Origin: DATCBF01 sp964401995
GTDB taxonomy: Bacteria; Actinomycetota; Thermoleophilia; Solirubrobacterales; 70-9
NCBI GenBank assembly: GCA_964401995.1
Contig: CAYOAP010000013.1
Coordinates: forward strand, 1 to 64,000
Reading direction: 5' to 3'
DNA length: 64,000 bases
Part shown: in pieces, positions 38,950 to 48,076 of the stretch
Layout: the number at the start of each line of letters is the position of its first letter
Position numbering within the stretch: the stretch's first letter is position 1
Notes under the pieces: model-generated
The model's input: only the letters and a program-made list of their open reading frames with translations
Told to the model about the DNA's origin: nothing
Databases searched by the model: none
Program-made: the position numbers and the translations under genes

Positions 38950-39884
38950 TTCGAGAACCTCCGGTAGTCAAAGCGCCGCCCGATCCACTGCGCAAGCAGG
39001 TTCGAGACCAGCCCGATCACGAGCAGGATCACCCCCAGGTAGTAAAGCGAGGGCTGGTGCAGTTCGGTCACCGCCCCGTTGAACTGGTTGGCGATGCGCG
39101 AGGCCAGCGTGTCGCCGGTTTCAAACAGCGAAGTGTGGATTTCAGAGCCGGCGCCGATCACCTGGGTCACGGCGATCGCCTCTCCCAGCGCTCGGCCAAG
39201 GCCGAGCAGCGAGGCGGCAACGACGCCGGAGGTGGTCGAGGGCAGGACGACGCCGCGCACGACCTCCCAGCGGGTGGCGCCGAGCGCGCTGGCGCCATCC
39301 TGAACATCACGCGGGACCGCGAGGAAGAGATCGCGGGAGATCGAGGCGATGATCGGGATCACCATGATCGTCAGGATCAGGCCGGCCGTGAAGACGCTGG
39401 CGCCGGTCGTCTGCGGCGGGCCGAAGAGGGGGATGAAGCCGAGCGTGTCGTGCAGCCAGGGCTCGATGTGTTCGTGCACGAACGGAGCCAGGATCAGGAT
39501 GCCCCAGAAGCCGAGGATGACGCTGGGGATCGCCGCCAGCAGCTCGACCAGCGGGGCCACGATCCCGCGCACTCCCGCCGGCGCCAGGAGGCTGAGGTAG
39601 AGGCCGATCGAGATCGCGATCGGAGCGCCCAGGACCAAGGCCATAGCCGAGCTGACCGCGGTGCCGTAGATCAACGAGCCGGCGCCGAAGACGTTGAAGT
39701 TTGGCTGCCATTCCTGGCTAGTCAGGAAGCCGAGCCCGAACTTGGATATCGACGGCATGGCTTCCTTCGTCACCTGGTAGGCGATCCAGACGATTATCGC
39801 GACGCTGAGCAAGGACGCGACCAGGCAGATGCCATAGAGGAGGCCGTCGCCAAGACGGTCGAACTGCTTACGACGGGCGCTCAT
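38946..39884 (-). CDS. pstC: phosphate ABC transporter permease
   Basis: About 312 residues from ATG 39884. Multiple membrane helices, the PstC-type stretch GAPIAISIGLYLSLLAP and the cytoplasmic loop DGASALGATRWEVVRGVVLP. First gene of the operon, divergent from pstS across a 269-bp regulatory gap. An in-frame start at 39929 would add 15 residues that sit in the promoter region and is not favoured. Confidence 0.95.
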   Translation of the reverse strand: MSARRKQFDRLGDGLLYGICLVASLLSVAIIVWIAYQVTKEAMPSISKFGLGFLTSQEWQPNFNVFGAGSLIYGTAVSSAMALVLGAPIAISIGLYLSLLAPAGVRGIVAPLVELLAAIPSVILGFWGILILAPFVHEHIEPWLHDTLGFIPLFGPPQTTGASVFTAGLILTIMVIPIIASISRDLFLAVPRDVQDGASALGATRWEVVRGVVLPSTTSGVVAASLLGLGRALGEAIAVTQVIGAGSEIHTSLFETGDTLASRIANQFNGAVTELHQPSLYYLGVILLVIGLVSNLLAQWIGRRFDYRRFSK

Positions 39885-39934
39885 GGCGCGCAGCGTAAAG
39901 GAGATTTCTGCTGTCTCCAGCCGAATCAAAAGAT

Positions 39935-40055
39935 TTCACAAAATCGACACAAGTCAGCGTTCACAGGATCGAAACAAGTGTGGTTTCGGGCTGTGCTGCG
40001 TAACGACTTTGTTACATCTTTTTCACACCAGCTCGTTCACGAGATTGAAACAAAA
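39935..40055. promoter_or_regulatory. repeat-containing pstC/pstS divergent control region
   Basis: Three direct repeats of a 20-base unit resembling TTCACAnnATCGAAACAAGT occur at 39935-39954, 39960-39979 and, more degenerate, 40036-40055; an extra TTCACA is at 40022. TTCAC-type direct repeats are the core of PhoP/PhoB boxes, so this is probably the Pho-regulon control site of both transcription units. The 25-bp spacing of the first two is longer than a classical Pho box. Confidence 0.6.
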
Positions 40056-40153
40056 GCGCTATGTGGCGCCGCGATTCTTACTCCCGCCTGGGTCCATGTT
40101 TGCGATCCCAAGGCCAACGAACGAAGTAACGACAACGAGCTGAAAGGATCACC

Positions 40154-41173
40154 TTGATTCGCAACAGGTTGCTAGGTCTCTTCATCGCGATAGCTGGGAC
40201 GGTTGGAGGTATGGCAACCGTTGCCACCGCAAGCGCTTCTGCTATCGGTCTCACCGGCGCAGGATCGACTCTGGTGGCGCCGCTGATGGCCAACTGGATC
40301 AACGGCTTCGAAATCAAAGAAGGCATCAAGGTCACCTACGGCGCCGTCGGCTCCGGGGCCGGGATCGCCCAGATCACCGCGCGGACCGTCGACTTCGGCG
40401 CCTCCGACGCTCCGATGACCCCCGAACAGGCCGCCAAATGCAACGGCTGCGTGCAGATCCCGTGGGCATTGACGGCAACCGGTATCGGCTTCCACATCCA
40501 GGGAGTCAAGAAACTGAACCTCAGTGGCAAGATCCTCGCTGGCATCTACTTCGGCAAGATCACCAACTGGAACGACCCCAAGATCAAGAAGATCAACCCG
40601 AAGGCGAAGCTGCCGAACCTGGCGATCACGCCGGTCTTCCGCAGCGACGGCTCCGGTGACACCTACGCCTTCACCAACTACCTCTCTAAGGTCAGCCCGG
40701 CGTGGAAAAACGAAGTTGGCTACGCGACCTCGGTCGGCTTCCGGGCCGGCGTCGGCGCCAAAGGCAACTCGGGCATCACCTCGACGGTCACCTCGACCAA
40801 CGGGGCGATCGGCTACATCTCGGCCTCCTACCTGATCGCTGCCGGCCTCGGCGCCGCCGCGATTGAAAACAAGGCCGGGAACTTCGAGTACCCGAACCTG
40901 AAAAACATCGAAGAAGCCGCGTCGCAGGTCAAGAGTGTTCCGCCGAGCAACGAACTCAACATCACGAACACTCCGTCGAAGGCGAAGCTGGCCTACCCGA
41001 TCTCGACCTTCACCTACGCGATCGTCCCCCACACTGCGCCGCAGAAGGGGTTCCTCCAGCAGTTCATCAACTACGCGATCACCAAAGGGCAGGTATACGG
41101 AGCAGCGCTTGACTTCGCGCCGCTGCCCAAGGTCGTCCTCAAAGCCGCACAGGCTTCGGCGGCCGCCCTGTAG
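40154..41173 (+). CDS. pstS: phosphate-binding protein PstS
   Basis: 339 residues from TTG 40154, with AAAGGA well placed upstream. A signal peptide (LLGLFIAIAGTVGGMATVAT) precedes the mature start near IGLTGAGSTLVAPLMANW, the PstS phosphate-loop motif. DFGASDAPMTPEQA and FRSDGSGDTYAFTNYL are further ligand-binding motifs. No lipobox cysteine is evident at the signal peptide, which is unusual for actinobacterial PstS and suggests secretion or another anchor. Divergent from pstCAB. Ends in a strong terminator. Confidence 0.95.
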   Translation: MIRNRLLGLFIAIAGTVGGMATVATASASAIGLTGAGSTLVAPLMANWINGFEIKEGIKVTYGAVGSGAGIAQITARTVDFGASDAPMTPEQAAKCNGCVQIPWALTATGIGFHIQGVKKLNLSGKILAGIYFGKITNWNDPKIKKINPKAKLPNLAITPVFRSDGSGDTYAFTNYLSKVSPAWKNEVGYATSVGFRAGVGAKGNSGITSTVTSTNGAIGYISASYLIAAGLGAAAIENKAGNFEYPNLKNIEEAASQVKSVPPSNELNITNTPSKAKLAYPISTFTYAIVPHTAPQKGFLQQFINYAITKGQVYGAALDFAPLPKVVLKAAQASAAAL

Positions 41174-41219
41174 GAAGATAGTCAGGAACTGCCAGCGGCG
41201 GGAGGCGCCGCGGCTTCAG

Positions 41220-41258
41220 ACCGGCACAGGGCCCCAGGGCCTTGTGCCGGTTTTTTTT
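41220..41258. terminator. strong rho-independent terminator after pstS
   Basis: Arms 41220-41234 (ACCGGCACAGGGCCC) and 41237-41251 pair over about 14 bases with one G-U, followed by a run of eight T residues at 41251-41258. Confidence 0.95.
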
Positions 41259-41264
41259 GTGGCT

Positions 41265-42104
41265 TTAGGCGAAGGCCTGAACAGCGCGGCGACGCAGATC
41301 GGCGTTCAGCATCCCGGTCACCTGGCTCGGGCTGGCGCCCGCCGAGGGGACCGCGTCGCCGACCAGGCCGGTGGCGCGGAAGCCAAACAGGGGAGCGTCG
41401 AAGCCGACGCCGCGAATCTTGCGGATCAGGTGCATCGCGCCGGGGGTGCTGGCGCCGGGGCCGCAGAGCACGATCGCGGTCGGGTCGAGGGCGCGCAGCG
41501 CCCGCTCGAGGCGCTCGTCGCCGAGCCCGGTCGAAAGCATCAGGACGCGGAAGCCGGCACGGCGCAGGGCGAGGTCGAGCGCCTGGGCGTGAACCGCCTC
41601 GGCATCGGTGCCGTGGCTGGAATCGAGCAGCAGGATCCCGGCGGGGCGGGAAGCGGTCGGGGCGAACTTGCGGGCGCCGTGCAGCCAGCCCATCGCCCAG
41701 CGTGAGGCGAACTCAAGCTCCGGTTCGGCGGCGCTGTCGGCGGCAAGCTCATCAAGGGTCGGCAGCAGCAGCTCCTCGACGGTCCGCTCCAGCGGCCGCA
41801 TCGCCATGCTCTCCTCCATCGCCCGGTCGGCGCCTTCCTCGTCAAAGCCGGCGAGGGCGGCGTGCAGGTTGCCGCTGGTCGCCGGCGCCGACTGGCGCTG
41901 CTGAGCGAGGTCGATCGCCGAAGAGATATTGCCGGTCTGGGCGAGCGCGTCGCGTAGCGTCTGCAGCTCGACCAGCTCGTAATTGCGGTGGTTGCCAGGC
42001 GTGCGCTTCGGCACCGGGTAGCCATAGCGACGCTCCCAACTGCGGAGCGTGTTGGGGCTGACGCCGAGCACTTCGGCAGCTGCGTTTGTTCGGATTCCTG
42101 GCAT
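41265..42104 (-). CDS. MerR-type regulator with cobalamin-binding-like C-terminal domain
   Basis: About 279 residues. The MerR helix-turn-helix is clear (TNAAAEVLGVSPNTLRSWER, then RYGYPVPKRTPGNHRNYE). The middle helical region and C-terminal alpha/beta domain (ILLLDSSHGTDAEAVHAQAL, LRALDPTAIVLCGPGAST) follow the layout of CarH/LitR light-responsive or B12-binding regulators. However the DxHxxG cobalamin-ligating motif is absent, so it may sense something else or nothing. ATG 42104 begins the natural domain; an earlier start at 42161 would add 19 basic residues. Opposite-strand convergent with pstS. Confidence 0.8.
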   Translation of the reverse strand: MPGIRTNAAAEVLGVSPNTLRSWERRYGYPVPKRTPGNHRNYELVELQTLRDALAQTGNISSAIDLAQQRQSAPATSGNLHAALAGFDEEGADRAMEESMAMRPLERTVEELLLPTLDELAADSAAEPELEFASRWAMGWLHGARKFAPTASRPAGILLLDSSHGTDAEAVHAQALDLALRRAGFRVLMLSTGLGDERLERALRALDPTAIVLCGPGASTPGAMHLIRKIRGVGFDAPLFGFRATGLVGDAVPSAGASPSQVTGMLNADLRRRAVQAFA

Positions 42105-42215
42105 TTCTCGGTGAGATCGGTACTTGTGGTTGCGGAGAGCTATTCGCCGCTTGATCGGCATTCTCCCACCGGAAATTCGGGTTTACATCAGTTATGGACG
42201 AATTTCAGCGATCTG

Positions 42216-42926
42216 TCAGCGATCTTGCAGATCGCCGACGCCTACCGGCTGCCCAACCGAGCGCGCCCGCCACATCGCCGTTTCCCCCTCGCGCAACAGC
42301 CGCTCGGAGGCTGTGCCGTGCTCGGGGCAGGAGGCGACCCCGGCCGAGATCGTGATTCGCAGCCCGCCCTTGGCCTCCAGGTTGTTGAGGATCCGGGCCA
42401 GGCGCTGGGCCATCTGCACCCCGTCGACCGTGGTCTGGTTCGGGGCGAGCACGCAGAGTGAGTGCGGGCCAAGGTAGAAGGCCTCGTCGGCGAGGCGAAT
42501 GCTCTCGCGCAGGGCCACGCCGACCGAGGCCATCACCGCCTCGGCGCCGTCGCCGTTGCCGTTGGATCCAGACCGGGCGCCCGGACCCTCGAAGTCGAAG
42601 AGCGCAAGGGCGAAGGGGTGCCCGTAGCGCTTGTGGGTCTCGATCAGCTGCTCGACCCGTTTGGTCATCTGCTCCGAGCCAGAGAGGCTGGTGAGCGGAT
42701 CGCGTTCGGGCGCGCCCTCGGTGGCGAGCGCCTCGACCGCGGTCGCGGTGACGACGCCGAAGGCCCCGGCCAAGCGCTGGGCGGCAGCGGCAAAGCGGTC
42801 TGGATCGGCAATCTCGTCACGCAGCCGCGCCAGCAGCGAGGCCTGCATCGAAGCCACCTCGTTGGCGATCAGGGCAGGTGATGAGGCGGCCGGCTCCTCA
42901 GCGTTGATGCGGGCGCGTTGCGGCAC
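42216..42926 (-). CDS. degenerate GGDEF domain protein
   Basis: 236 residues. The C-terminal two-thirds follows the diguanylate cyclase fold: ERDPLTSLSGSEQMTKRVEQ (usually DPLTGLxNR), FALALFDFEG, and ITISAGVASCP. But the active-site GGDEF is replaced by LGPHSL (in AFYLGPHSLCVLAP), so catalysis is unlikely. It may bind c-di-GMP or act as a partner domain. The N-terminal 70 residues are helical. It lies upstream of the MerR-type regulator gene on the same strand (gap 111 bp from the MerR ATG) and could be co-transcribed. The window also holds an apparently active HD-GYP protein. Confidence 0.75.
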   Translation of the reverse strand: MPQRARINAEEPAASSPALIANEVASMQASLLARLRDEIADPDRFAAAAQRLAGAFGVVTATAVEALATEGAPERDPLTSLSGSEQMTKRVEQLIETHKRYGHPFALALFDFEGPGARSGSNGNGDGAEAVMASVGVALRESIRLADEAFYLGPHSLCVLAPNQTTVDGVQMAQRLARILNNLEAKGGLRITISAGVASCPEHGTASERLLREGETAMWRARSVGQPVGVGDLQDR

Positions 42927-43033
42927 TCCAAGACCTTGTCGAAACGACCGGACGACGGCCCTGTCGAAAGCCGCTATTTGCGGGCTGACATCCGTCTAAA
43001 TATTTCGTCTAAAAAACAACCTGAAAACAGGGG

Positions 43034-43636
43034 TCAGTCGAGGCTGCGGCGCCCGGAGAGCGCCTTGCCCAGGGTCACCTCGTCGGCGTGCTCGAGATCG
43101 GCCCCAACCGGCAGGCCGCTGGCGAGCCGGGTGACGGAGACCTGCCCGCGCAGCCGTTCGGCGATGTGCAGCGCGGTCGCCTCGCCGGTCGTGGTCGGGT
43201 TGGTGGCGAGGACCACCTCGCGGATCTCGCCCTCGGCAACGCGGCGCAGCAGCTCGGCGATCTTGAGGTCGTCGGGATCGACGCCGTCGATCGGCGAGAG
43301 CGCGCCGCCGAGCACGTGGTAGAGGCCGCGGTACTCGTGGGTGCGCTCGATCGGGATCACGTCGGCGGGTTCCTCGACGACGCAGATCATCGCCTGGTCG
43401 CGCGAAGTGTCGGCGCAGATCCGGCAGACCGGGCCCTCGGAGAGGTTGAAGCAGATCTCGCAGAGGCCGACCTTTTCCTTGACCTCGCGGATCGCGGCAG
43501 CAAGCGCCTCGGCCTCGCCGTCTTCGTTGCGGAGCAGGTGGAAGGCGAGCCGCTGCGCCGTGCGCTGGCCGATCCCCGGCAGCCGCGAAAGCTCGGCGAC
43601 GAGGCGAGCCAGCGGGGCGGGGCCCTCCGTGCTCAA
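43034..43636 (-). CDS. recR: recombination mediator RecR
   Basis: 200 residues, normal size. Helix-hairpin-helix start (LSRLPGIGQRTAQRLAFHLL), four-cysteine zinc finger (CEICFNLSEGPVCRIC), then Toprim domain beginning ICVVEEPADVIPIE. Works with RecF/RecO in loading RecA at gaps. Overlaps ybaB by four bases; dnaX-ybaB-recR is the classical conserved gene order. Confidence 0.97.
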   Translation of the reverse strand: MSTEGPAPLARLVAELSRLPGIGQRTAQRLAFHLLRNEDGEAEALAAAIREVKEKVGLCEICFNLSEGPVCRICADTSRDQAMICVVEEPADVIPIERTHEYRGLYHVLGGALSPIDGVDPDDLKIAELLRRVAEGEIREVVLATNPTTTGEATALHIAERLRGQVSVTRLASGLPVGADLEHADEVTLGKALSGRRSLD

Positions 43637-43989
43637 GCGCCGGGCAGGCCGAGGCCGCCCATGCCGCCCCCGCCCATGCCGCCGGTGATCCCGCCCATTT
43701 TCGAGGCGGCCAGCTCCTGCGCCGCGCGCAGGCCCTCGTTGACCGCGGCCTGGACCATGTCGGCGAGGATCTCGGACTCCTCGGGGTCGATCGCCTCGGG
43801 GTCGATCTTGATCTCGCGCAGAGTCAGGTCGCCGCCCATCTTCACCTTGACCATGCCACCGCCGGCGCTGGCCTCGACGACCTCGTCTTTGAGCTGCTCC
43901 TGGGCCTGCATCATGTCGTTCTGCATCTGCTGGGCCTGCTTCATCAGGGCGTTCATGTCAAAGCCCCCGGGTCCTCCGCCTCTTGCCAC
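43633..43989 (-). CDS. YbaB/EbfC family nucleoid-associated protein
   Basis: 118 residues. Gly-rich ends flank the small YbaB fold (MNALMKQAQQMQNDMMQAQE, then VKVKMGGDLTLREIKIDPEA). The GTG start directly abuts the dnaX stop and its own stop overlaps recR by four bases. Binds DNA as a dimer. Context alone would support the call. Confidence 0.95.
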   Translation of the reverse strand: MARGGGPGGFDMNALMKQAQQMQNDMMQAQEQLKDEVVEASAGGGMVKVKMGGDLTLREIKIDPEAIDPEESEILADMVQAAVNEGLRAAQELAASKMGGITGGMGGGGMGGLGLPGA

Positions 43990-45675
43990 CTAACTGACCT
44001 CCTCCGCGTCGAACTCGCTCTTCAGCCGCGCCAGCAGCTCTTGCTCATCAAGTTTCTCCTCTGGAGCGGCGGGCATCGGCTCCTCCCCGCCCTCAAGCAG
44101 GACATAGACGGGGCTCAGACGCTGGCCAAGCACCGTCTCAAGCGCCCCGGCGACAACCTCTCGCTTATCGGGCGCCTCCGCCTTGCGTTTGTTGAACCGC
44201 GACTCGGTCGGGAACCCAATCTGCAACGCATCGCCATCCAATCCAACGGGTCGCGCCCCCTCGAACACAGCGACCAATGCAGGCGCTGTCTTCCCCAGCT
44301 GATCGAGCATCGCAGGCCAGATGCGGACGACCTGATCGAGGTCCACCGGGGTATCGGGGCCGCTGGTCCTGTCACCGATTTGGATCCCCACATCCTGCGG
44401 GGGCGGCTCCGCCGCCTCCTCGGACGGGTCCCCCAAATCCGCGCCACCCCCGGCCACGTCGTCCTCGGCTGACGACTCTGGGTCCGCGGGCGGCGGAGGG
44501 ACGACGGGTGGTGGAGTGCTCCCTTCGAGGCGCTGCTCAAGCCGCTCGATGCGCCTGAGCAATCCCTCAGTCGAGGGATCGAGGTCTGGGCGTGCTGCTT
44601 TGAGCAGGGCGATCTCCACTGCCATGCGGGCGTCGTCGCCCTCGCGCACAGAAGTCAGCGCTGCCGAAAGCTCATCGATCGTGCGAACCAGGCTTGCCGC
44701 CGAGACCACTGCTGCCTGAGCGGTGAGGCGACCGCTGTCGGTGGCGGTCACCACAAAGGACTCGGGCACGTCGCCGATCGTCTGGGCTACCAACAGGTGG
44801 CGCAGGTGGGCGAGCAGGTCGCGGGCGAACTGGGCCGGGTCGCGGCCGGACTGGGCCATCTTCTCGACCTCGAGCAGCACCGCCTTGGGATCTTCGGCGA
44901 CGATCGCGTCGACGGCGCCGAAGAGCAGCTCGGCATCGACGGCGCCGAGCAGTTCCAGCACCGCGTCGAGCTTGACCTGGCTGCCGCCGAAGGAGACCAG
45001 CTGGTCAAGGGTGCCGAGCGCGTCGCGGAAGCTGCCCGAGGCCGAGCGGGCGACCATCGCCACCGCCCCGTCCTCGATCTCGATCCCCTCGGCGGCGGCG
45101 ACCCGGCGCAGGACCTCGGAGATCTGCTCCAGCGAGGGGCGCTGGAAGTCGAAGCGCTGGCAGCGGTCGGCGATCGTCGCCATCACCTTGTGCGACTCGG
45201 TCGTGGCGAGCACGAAGACGGTGTTCGGCGGCGGCTCCTCCAGGGTCTTGAGGAAGGCGTTCCAGGCCTCTTTGGTCAGCATGTGCGCCTCGTCGAGGAT
45301 GTAGACCTTCCAGCGGCCACCGGCCGGGGCGTAGGCGACGCGCTCGCGCAGGTCGCGGACGTCGTCGACCGAGCGGTTCGAGGCGGCGTCCATCTCGATC
45401 ACGTCGATCGAGGTGCCGGAGGCGATCGTCACACAGGATTCGCACTCACCGCACGGCGTGACGGTCGGCCCGCCGCGCTCGCAGTTGAGCGAGCGGGCGA
45501 GGATCTTCGCCATCGAGGTCTTGCCGGTCCCGCGCGAGCCGACGAACAGGTAGGCGTGGTGGACCTTCTCCTGCTCGACCGCGTTGCGCAGGGTGCGGAC
45601 CACGTGCTGCTGGCCGACCACCTCGTCGAAGGAGCCCGGGCGGTGGCGGCGGTAGAGGGAAGTCGACTCGTTCAT
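43990..45675 (-). CDS. dnaX: DNA polymerase III subunits gamma/tau
   Basis: 561 residues from ATG 45675. Starts YRRHRPGSFDEVVGQQHVVR; Walker A GSRGTGKTSMAKILARSLNC; zinc-binding cysteines in CERGGPTVTPCGECESC; Walker B YILDEAHML; sensor VLATTESHKV. The C-terminal third is Pro/Glu/Asp-rich with a conserved-looking terminal tau-like segment. Clamp loader at the replication fork. Upstream in-frame sequence to 45939 is antisense to the glycosyltransferase gene. Programmed frameshifting to gamma was not evident by eye. Confidence 0.97.
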   Translation of the reverse strand: MNESTSLYRRHRPGSFDEVVGQQHVVRTLRNAVEQEKVHHAYLFVGSRGTGKTSMAKILARSLNCERGGPTVTPCGECESCVTIASGTSIDVIEMDAASNRSVDDVRDLRERVAYAPAGGRWKVYILDEAHMLTKEAWNAFLKTLEEPPPNTVFVLATTESHKVMATIADRCQRFDFQRPSLEQISEVLRRVAAAEGIEIEDGAVAMVARSASGSFRDALGTLDQLVSFGGSQVKLDAVLELLGAVDAELLFGAVDAIVAEDPKAVLLEVEKMAQSGRDPAQFARDLLAHLRHLLVAQTIGDVPESFVVTATDSGRLTAQAAVVSAASLVRTIDELSAALTSVREGDDARMAVEIALLKAARPDLDPSTEGLLRRIERLEQRLEGSTPPPVVPPPPADPESSAEDDVAGGGADLGDPSEEAAEPPPQDVGIQIGDRTSGPDTPVDLDQVVRIWPAMLDQLGKTAPALVAVFEGARPVGLDGDALQIGFPTESRFNKRKAEAPDKREVVAGALETVLGQRLSPVYVLLEGGEEPMPAAPEEKLDEQELLARLKSEFDAEEVS

Positions 45676-45753
45676 CGGGACTGGGGCCAGTGTATCTGCG
45701 CGCCAAGCGCGCCCCGCCGGCTCAGCCGGGGAGCTCATCTGTAGGTTGCGCCA

Positions 45754-47277
45754 GTGCCATCCGGGGCTCGCAAATGGTTGACGCCGGCCGCCTGGGTCGC
45801 CGCGGTGACGGCGGTGCTGCTGCTCGTCTTCCCGGTCGGCTTCCCCAACTACGACACGATCTACGCCCTCGTCTGGGGGCGGGAACTGGCGCACGGGGCC
45901 AGCCCTGACTACGGCGCGGCGCTGCCGCCCACCCCCCACCCGCTGGCTGATCTGCTCGGCCTGGTGACGACGCCGCTCGGCAACGGCGCGATCGACGTGA
46001 CGATGGTTGTCGCCTACGCCTCGCTCGGCCTGGTCGGCTACCTCGTCTACCGGCTCGGCTCGCTCTGGTTCGACCGGCCGATCGGGGCGGTCGCGGCGCT
46101 GATCATCCTCACCCGCGCGCCCTATCTCTCCAACGGCCTGCGCGCCTACGTCGACCTCCCCTACATCGCCCTCTGCCTCGGCGCTCTGGTTATAGAGACC
46201 AAGCGGCCGCGGGCGGGCTGGCCGGTCCTGGCGCTGCTGGTCCCGGCGGGCCTGCTGCGACCCGAGGCCTGGCTCTTCGCCGGCGCCTACTGGCTCTACC
46301 TCACCTTTACCTTGGAGCGTGCGCCAACAGCAGAGCCGACGGGCCTAAAACCCACCCATATCGTGGGAAATCGGCCCATCGGCGGGTTTGGCTGGCACCT
46401 GGCTTGGGAGGGAGAGCGCTCGGGGAGGGAGCTTGCCGGACTCGCCCTGCTCGCCCTTGGGGCCCCATTCCTCTGGATCCTGTTCGACGGGATCACCACC
46501 GGCAACTTCCTCTACTCGCTGACCGGCACCCAGGAGACGGTGGAAACCCTGAAGCGCCAGACCGGGCCGGTCGACCTCCTCCTCTACGGCCCACGCCGGC
46601 TCGGCGAGGTCCTGCAGTGGCCGGGGATGATCGGCGCGGCGGGTGGCGTTGCCCTCTCCTTGGGTCTGATGTGGCGGCGAGCGGCGAGCGGCGTTGTCGC
46701 CGCGGCGCTCGCGCTCGGCGCCTTCGCCCTGCTCGCCTGCGCCGGGCTGGCGATCCTCCCCCGCTACACGATGCTGGCCGCCGCGATCCTGGCGATCTTC
46801 GTCGCCGTCGCCCTGCTCGGCTGGCGCCTGCTGGAGGCTGGGAACCCATGGCGACGGCGCTGGCAGCTGTTCGCCGGGGTCGTCGCCCTGATGTTCCTGA
46901 TCTGGCTGCCAAACCAGTGGGACCTCGACTCCAAGGTCAACACCGACCTCAGCAACCAGGCCAAAATCGAGGGTGATCTCACCGACCTCGCCGAATCAGG
47001 CGCCTTCGAGCCGATCTGCGGGCCGATCTCGGTCCCCAACCACCGCGCCGTGCCGCGCCTCGCCTTCAACCTCGACGTCAAGCCGACCGCGATCGTCAGC
47101 TCAACCGAGCAGCGCCAGCCCCACCGCGGCTACTTCCTCGCCCCCGCCAGCCCCTTCGTCATCCACAACTTCATCCTCGACCCCAACGACCCGAGCCGCT
47201 TCGAAAGCGCCGTCGTCCCCCCTGGCTTCCGGCTCGTCGCCCACAACGAGTCCTGGAAGCTCTACCGCCGCTGTTAG
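45754..47277 (+). CDS. GT-C type membrane glycosyltransferase-like protein
   Basis: 507 residues from GTG 45754, about ten membrane helices in the first 400 residues and a soluble C-terminal 120. The first extracytoplasmic loop has PNYDTIYALVWGREL, resembling the acidic catalytic loop of GT-C glycosyltransferases such as PMT/ArnT, but the fold call rests on layout. Likely substrate is a polyprenyl-phosphate sugar. It is divergent from dnaX and tail-to-tail with budA. Alternative: an uncharacterised membrane protein of the same superfamily. Confidence 0.65.
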   Translation: MPSGARKWLTPAAWVAAVTAVLLLVFPVGFPNYDTIYALVWGRELAHGASPDYGAALPPTPHPLADLLGLVTTPLGNGAIDVTMVVAYASLGLVGYLVYRLGSLWFDRPIGAVAALIILTRAPYLSNGLRAYVDLPYIALCLGALVIETKRPRAGWPVLALLVPAGLLRPEAWLFAGAYWLYLTFTLERAPTAEPTGLKPTHIVGNRPIGGFGWHLAWEGERSGRELAGLALLALGAPFLWILFDGITTGNFLYSLTGTQETVETLKRQTGPVDLLLYGPRRLGEVLQWPGMIGAAGGVALSLGLMWRRAASGVVAAALALGAFALLACAGLAILPRYTMLAAAILAIFVAVALLGWRLLEAGNPWRRRWQLFAGVVALMFLIWLPNQWDLDSKVNTDLSNQAKIEGDLTDLAESGAFEPICGPISVPNHRAVPRLAFNLDVKPTAIVSSTEQRQPHRGYFLAPASPFVIHNFILDPNDPSRFESAVVPPGFRLVAHNESWKLYRRC

Positions 47278-47284
47278 CCAACTC

Positions 47285-48064
47285 CTAACCGCCCTCGGCC
47301 TGCCGGATCGCCTCGTGGGTAGCGGCGGCGAGGTCGGGGTCGGCGAGGTCGATCGCCGGCGGCAGCTCGACGTGGAGGTCGTTGGAGGGGTCGAGCTGGA
47401 CCCGCAGGCCAGAGCCGCGGGAATCGAGGACGTGGCCGCCGCGGGAGCGGTCCTCGCTAATGAAGTGCAGGTGGTAGCCGGCGACCTCGATGCCCTCGAC
47501 GTAGCCGGGGAAGCGGAACCCCATCATCGTCCCGGCGACATCGATGAAATCGAAGACGTGCTGCTCGGCGACGACCTCGGTCAGCGGCCGGTAGGGCGGG
47601 CTCTGGCGCGGCACCGAGCGAGCGTGGACGCACTCGAAGCGGCCGTCGATGCGGATCGCGCAGGAGGAGGCGTCGGCTGGAATCAGCTCATCGATCCGGG
47701 CCAACAGCTGCTCGTGTGAGCATGGCTCCTCGATCGTCGCCTCGATCGAGGGCTCGAAGCGGGTGACAACCGCGAACGGGGTTTTCTCCGCCGCCCCCAC
47801 CACGTTGACGTTGCCGTCGACGTCGACGCGGAAGAAGGCGCCGCCGAGGGCGATCATCTCGCCGTCGAGCCCGTTCAGAGTGCCGAGGCCGAGATCGCCG
47901 TGCTCGGCCAGCTCGGCGAAGGTGAGGTCGCCCTCGTAGGCGCCGTCGAGCAGGGCGCCGATCGTCGAAGCCTGGAAGAGGACGTGCGGCTCACGCTCGG
48001 CGTGGAGGTCCGAGCGCCGCAGGGACTCCACGTGCAGCGCTCGGATCCAGCGCTCATCGAACAC
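47285..48064 (-). CDS. budA: acetolactate decarboxylase
   Basis: 259 residues. Matches the alpha-acetolactate decarboxylase family throughout: FQASTIGALLDGAYEGDLTF at the start, LGTLNGLDGEMIALGGAFFR in the middle, and the zinc-binding AGYHLHFISEDRSRGGHVLD with its three histidines. Converts 2-acetolactate to acetoin. No budB or butanediol dehydrogenase is nearby, so it may instead dispose of surplus acetolactate from branched-chain amino acid synthesis. Start ATG 48064. Followed upstream by a secreted small protein gene 12 bp away on the same strand. Confidence 0.93.
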   Translation of the reverse strand: MFDERWIRALHVESLRRSDLHAEREPHVLFQASTIGALLDGAYEGDLTFAELAEHGDLGLGTLNGLDGEMIALGGAFFRVDVDGNVNVVGAAEKTPFAVVTRFEPSIEATIEEPCSHEQLLARIDELIPADASSCAIRIDGRFECVHARSVPRQSPPYRPLTEVVAEQHVFDFIDVAGTMMGFRFPGYVEGIEVAGYHLHFISEDRSRGGHVLDSRGSGLRVQLDPSNDLHVELPPAIDLADPDLAAATHEAIRQAEGG

Positions 48065-48076
48065 TGTCAGCGCCGC

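Noticed and set aside
43990..45675. Programmed frameshift site in dnaX
   Set aside because: No A-run slippery sequence with a downstream stem was visible.
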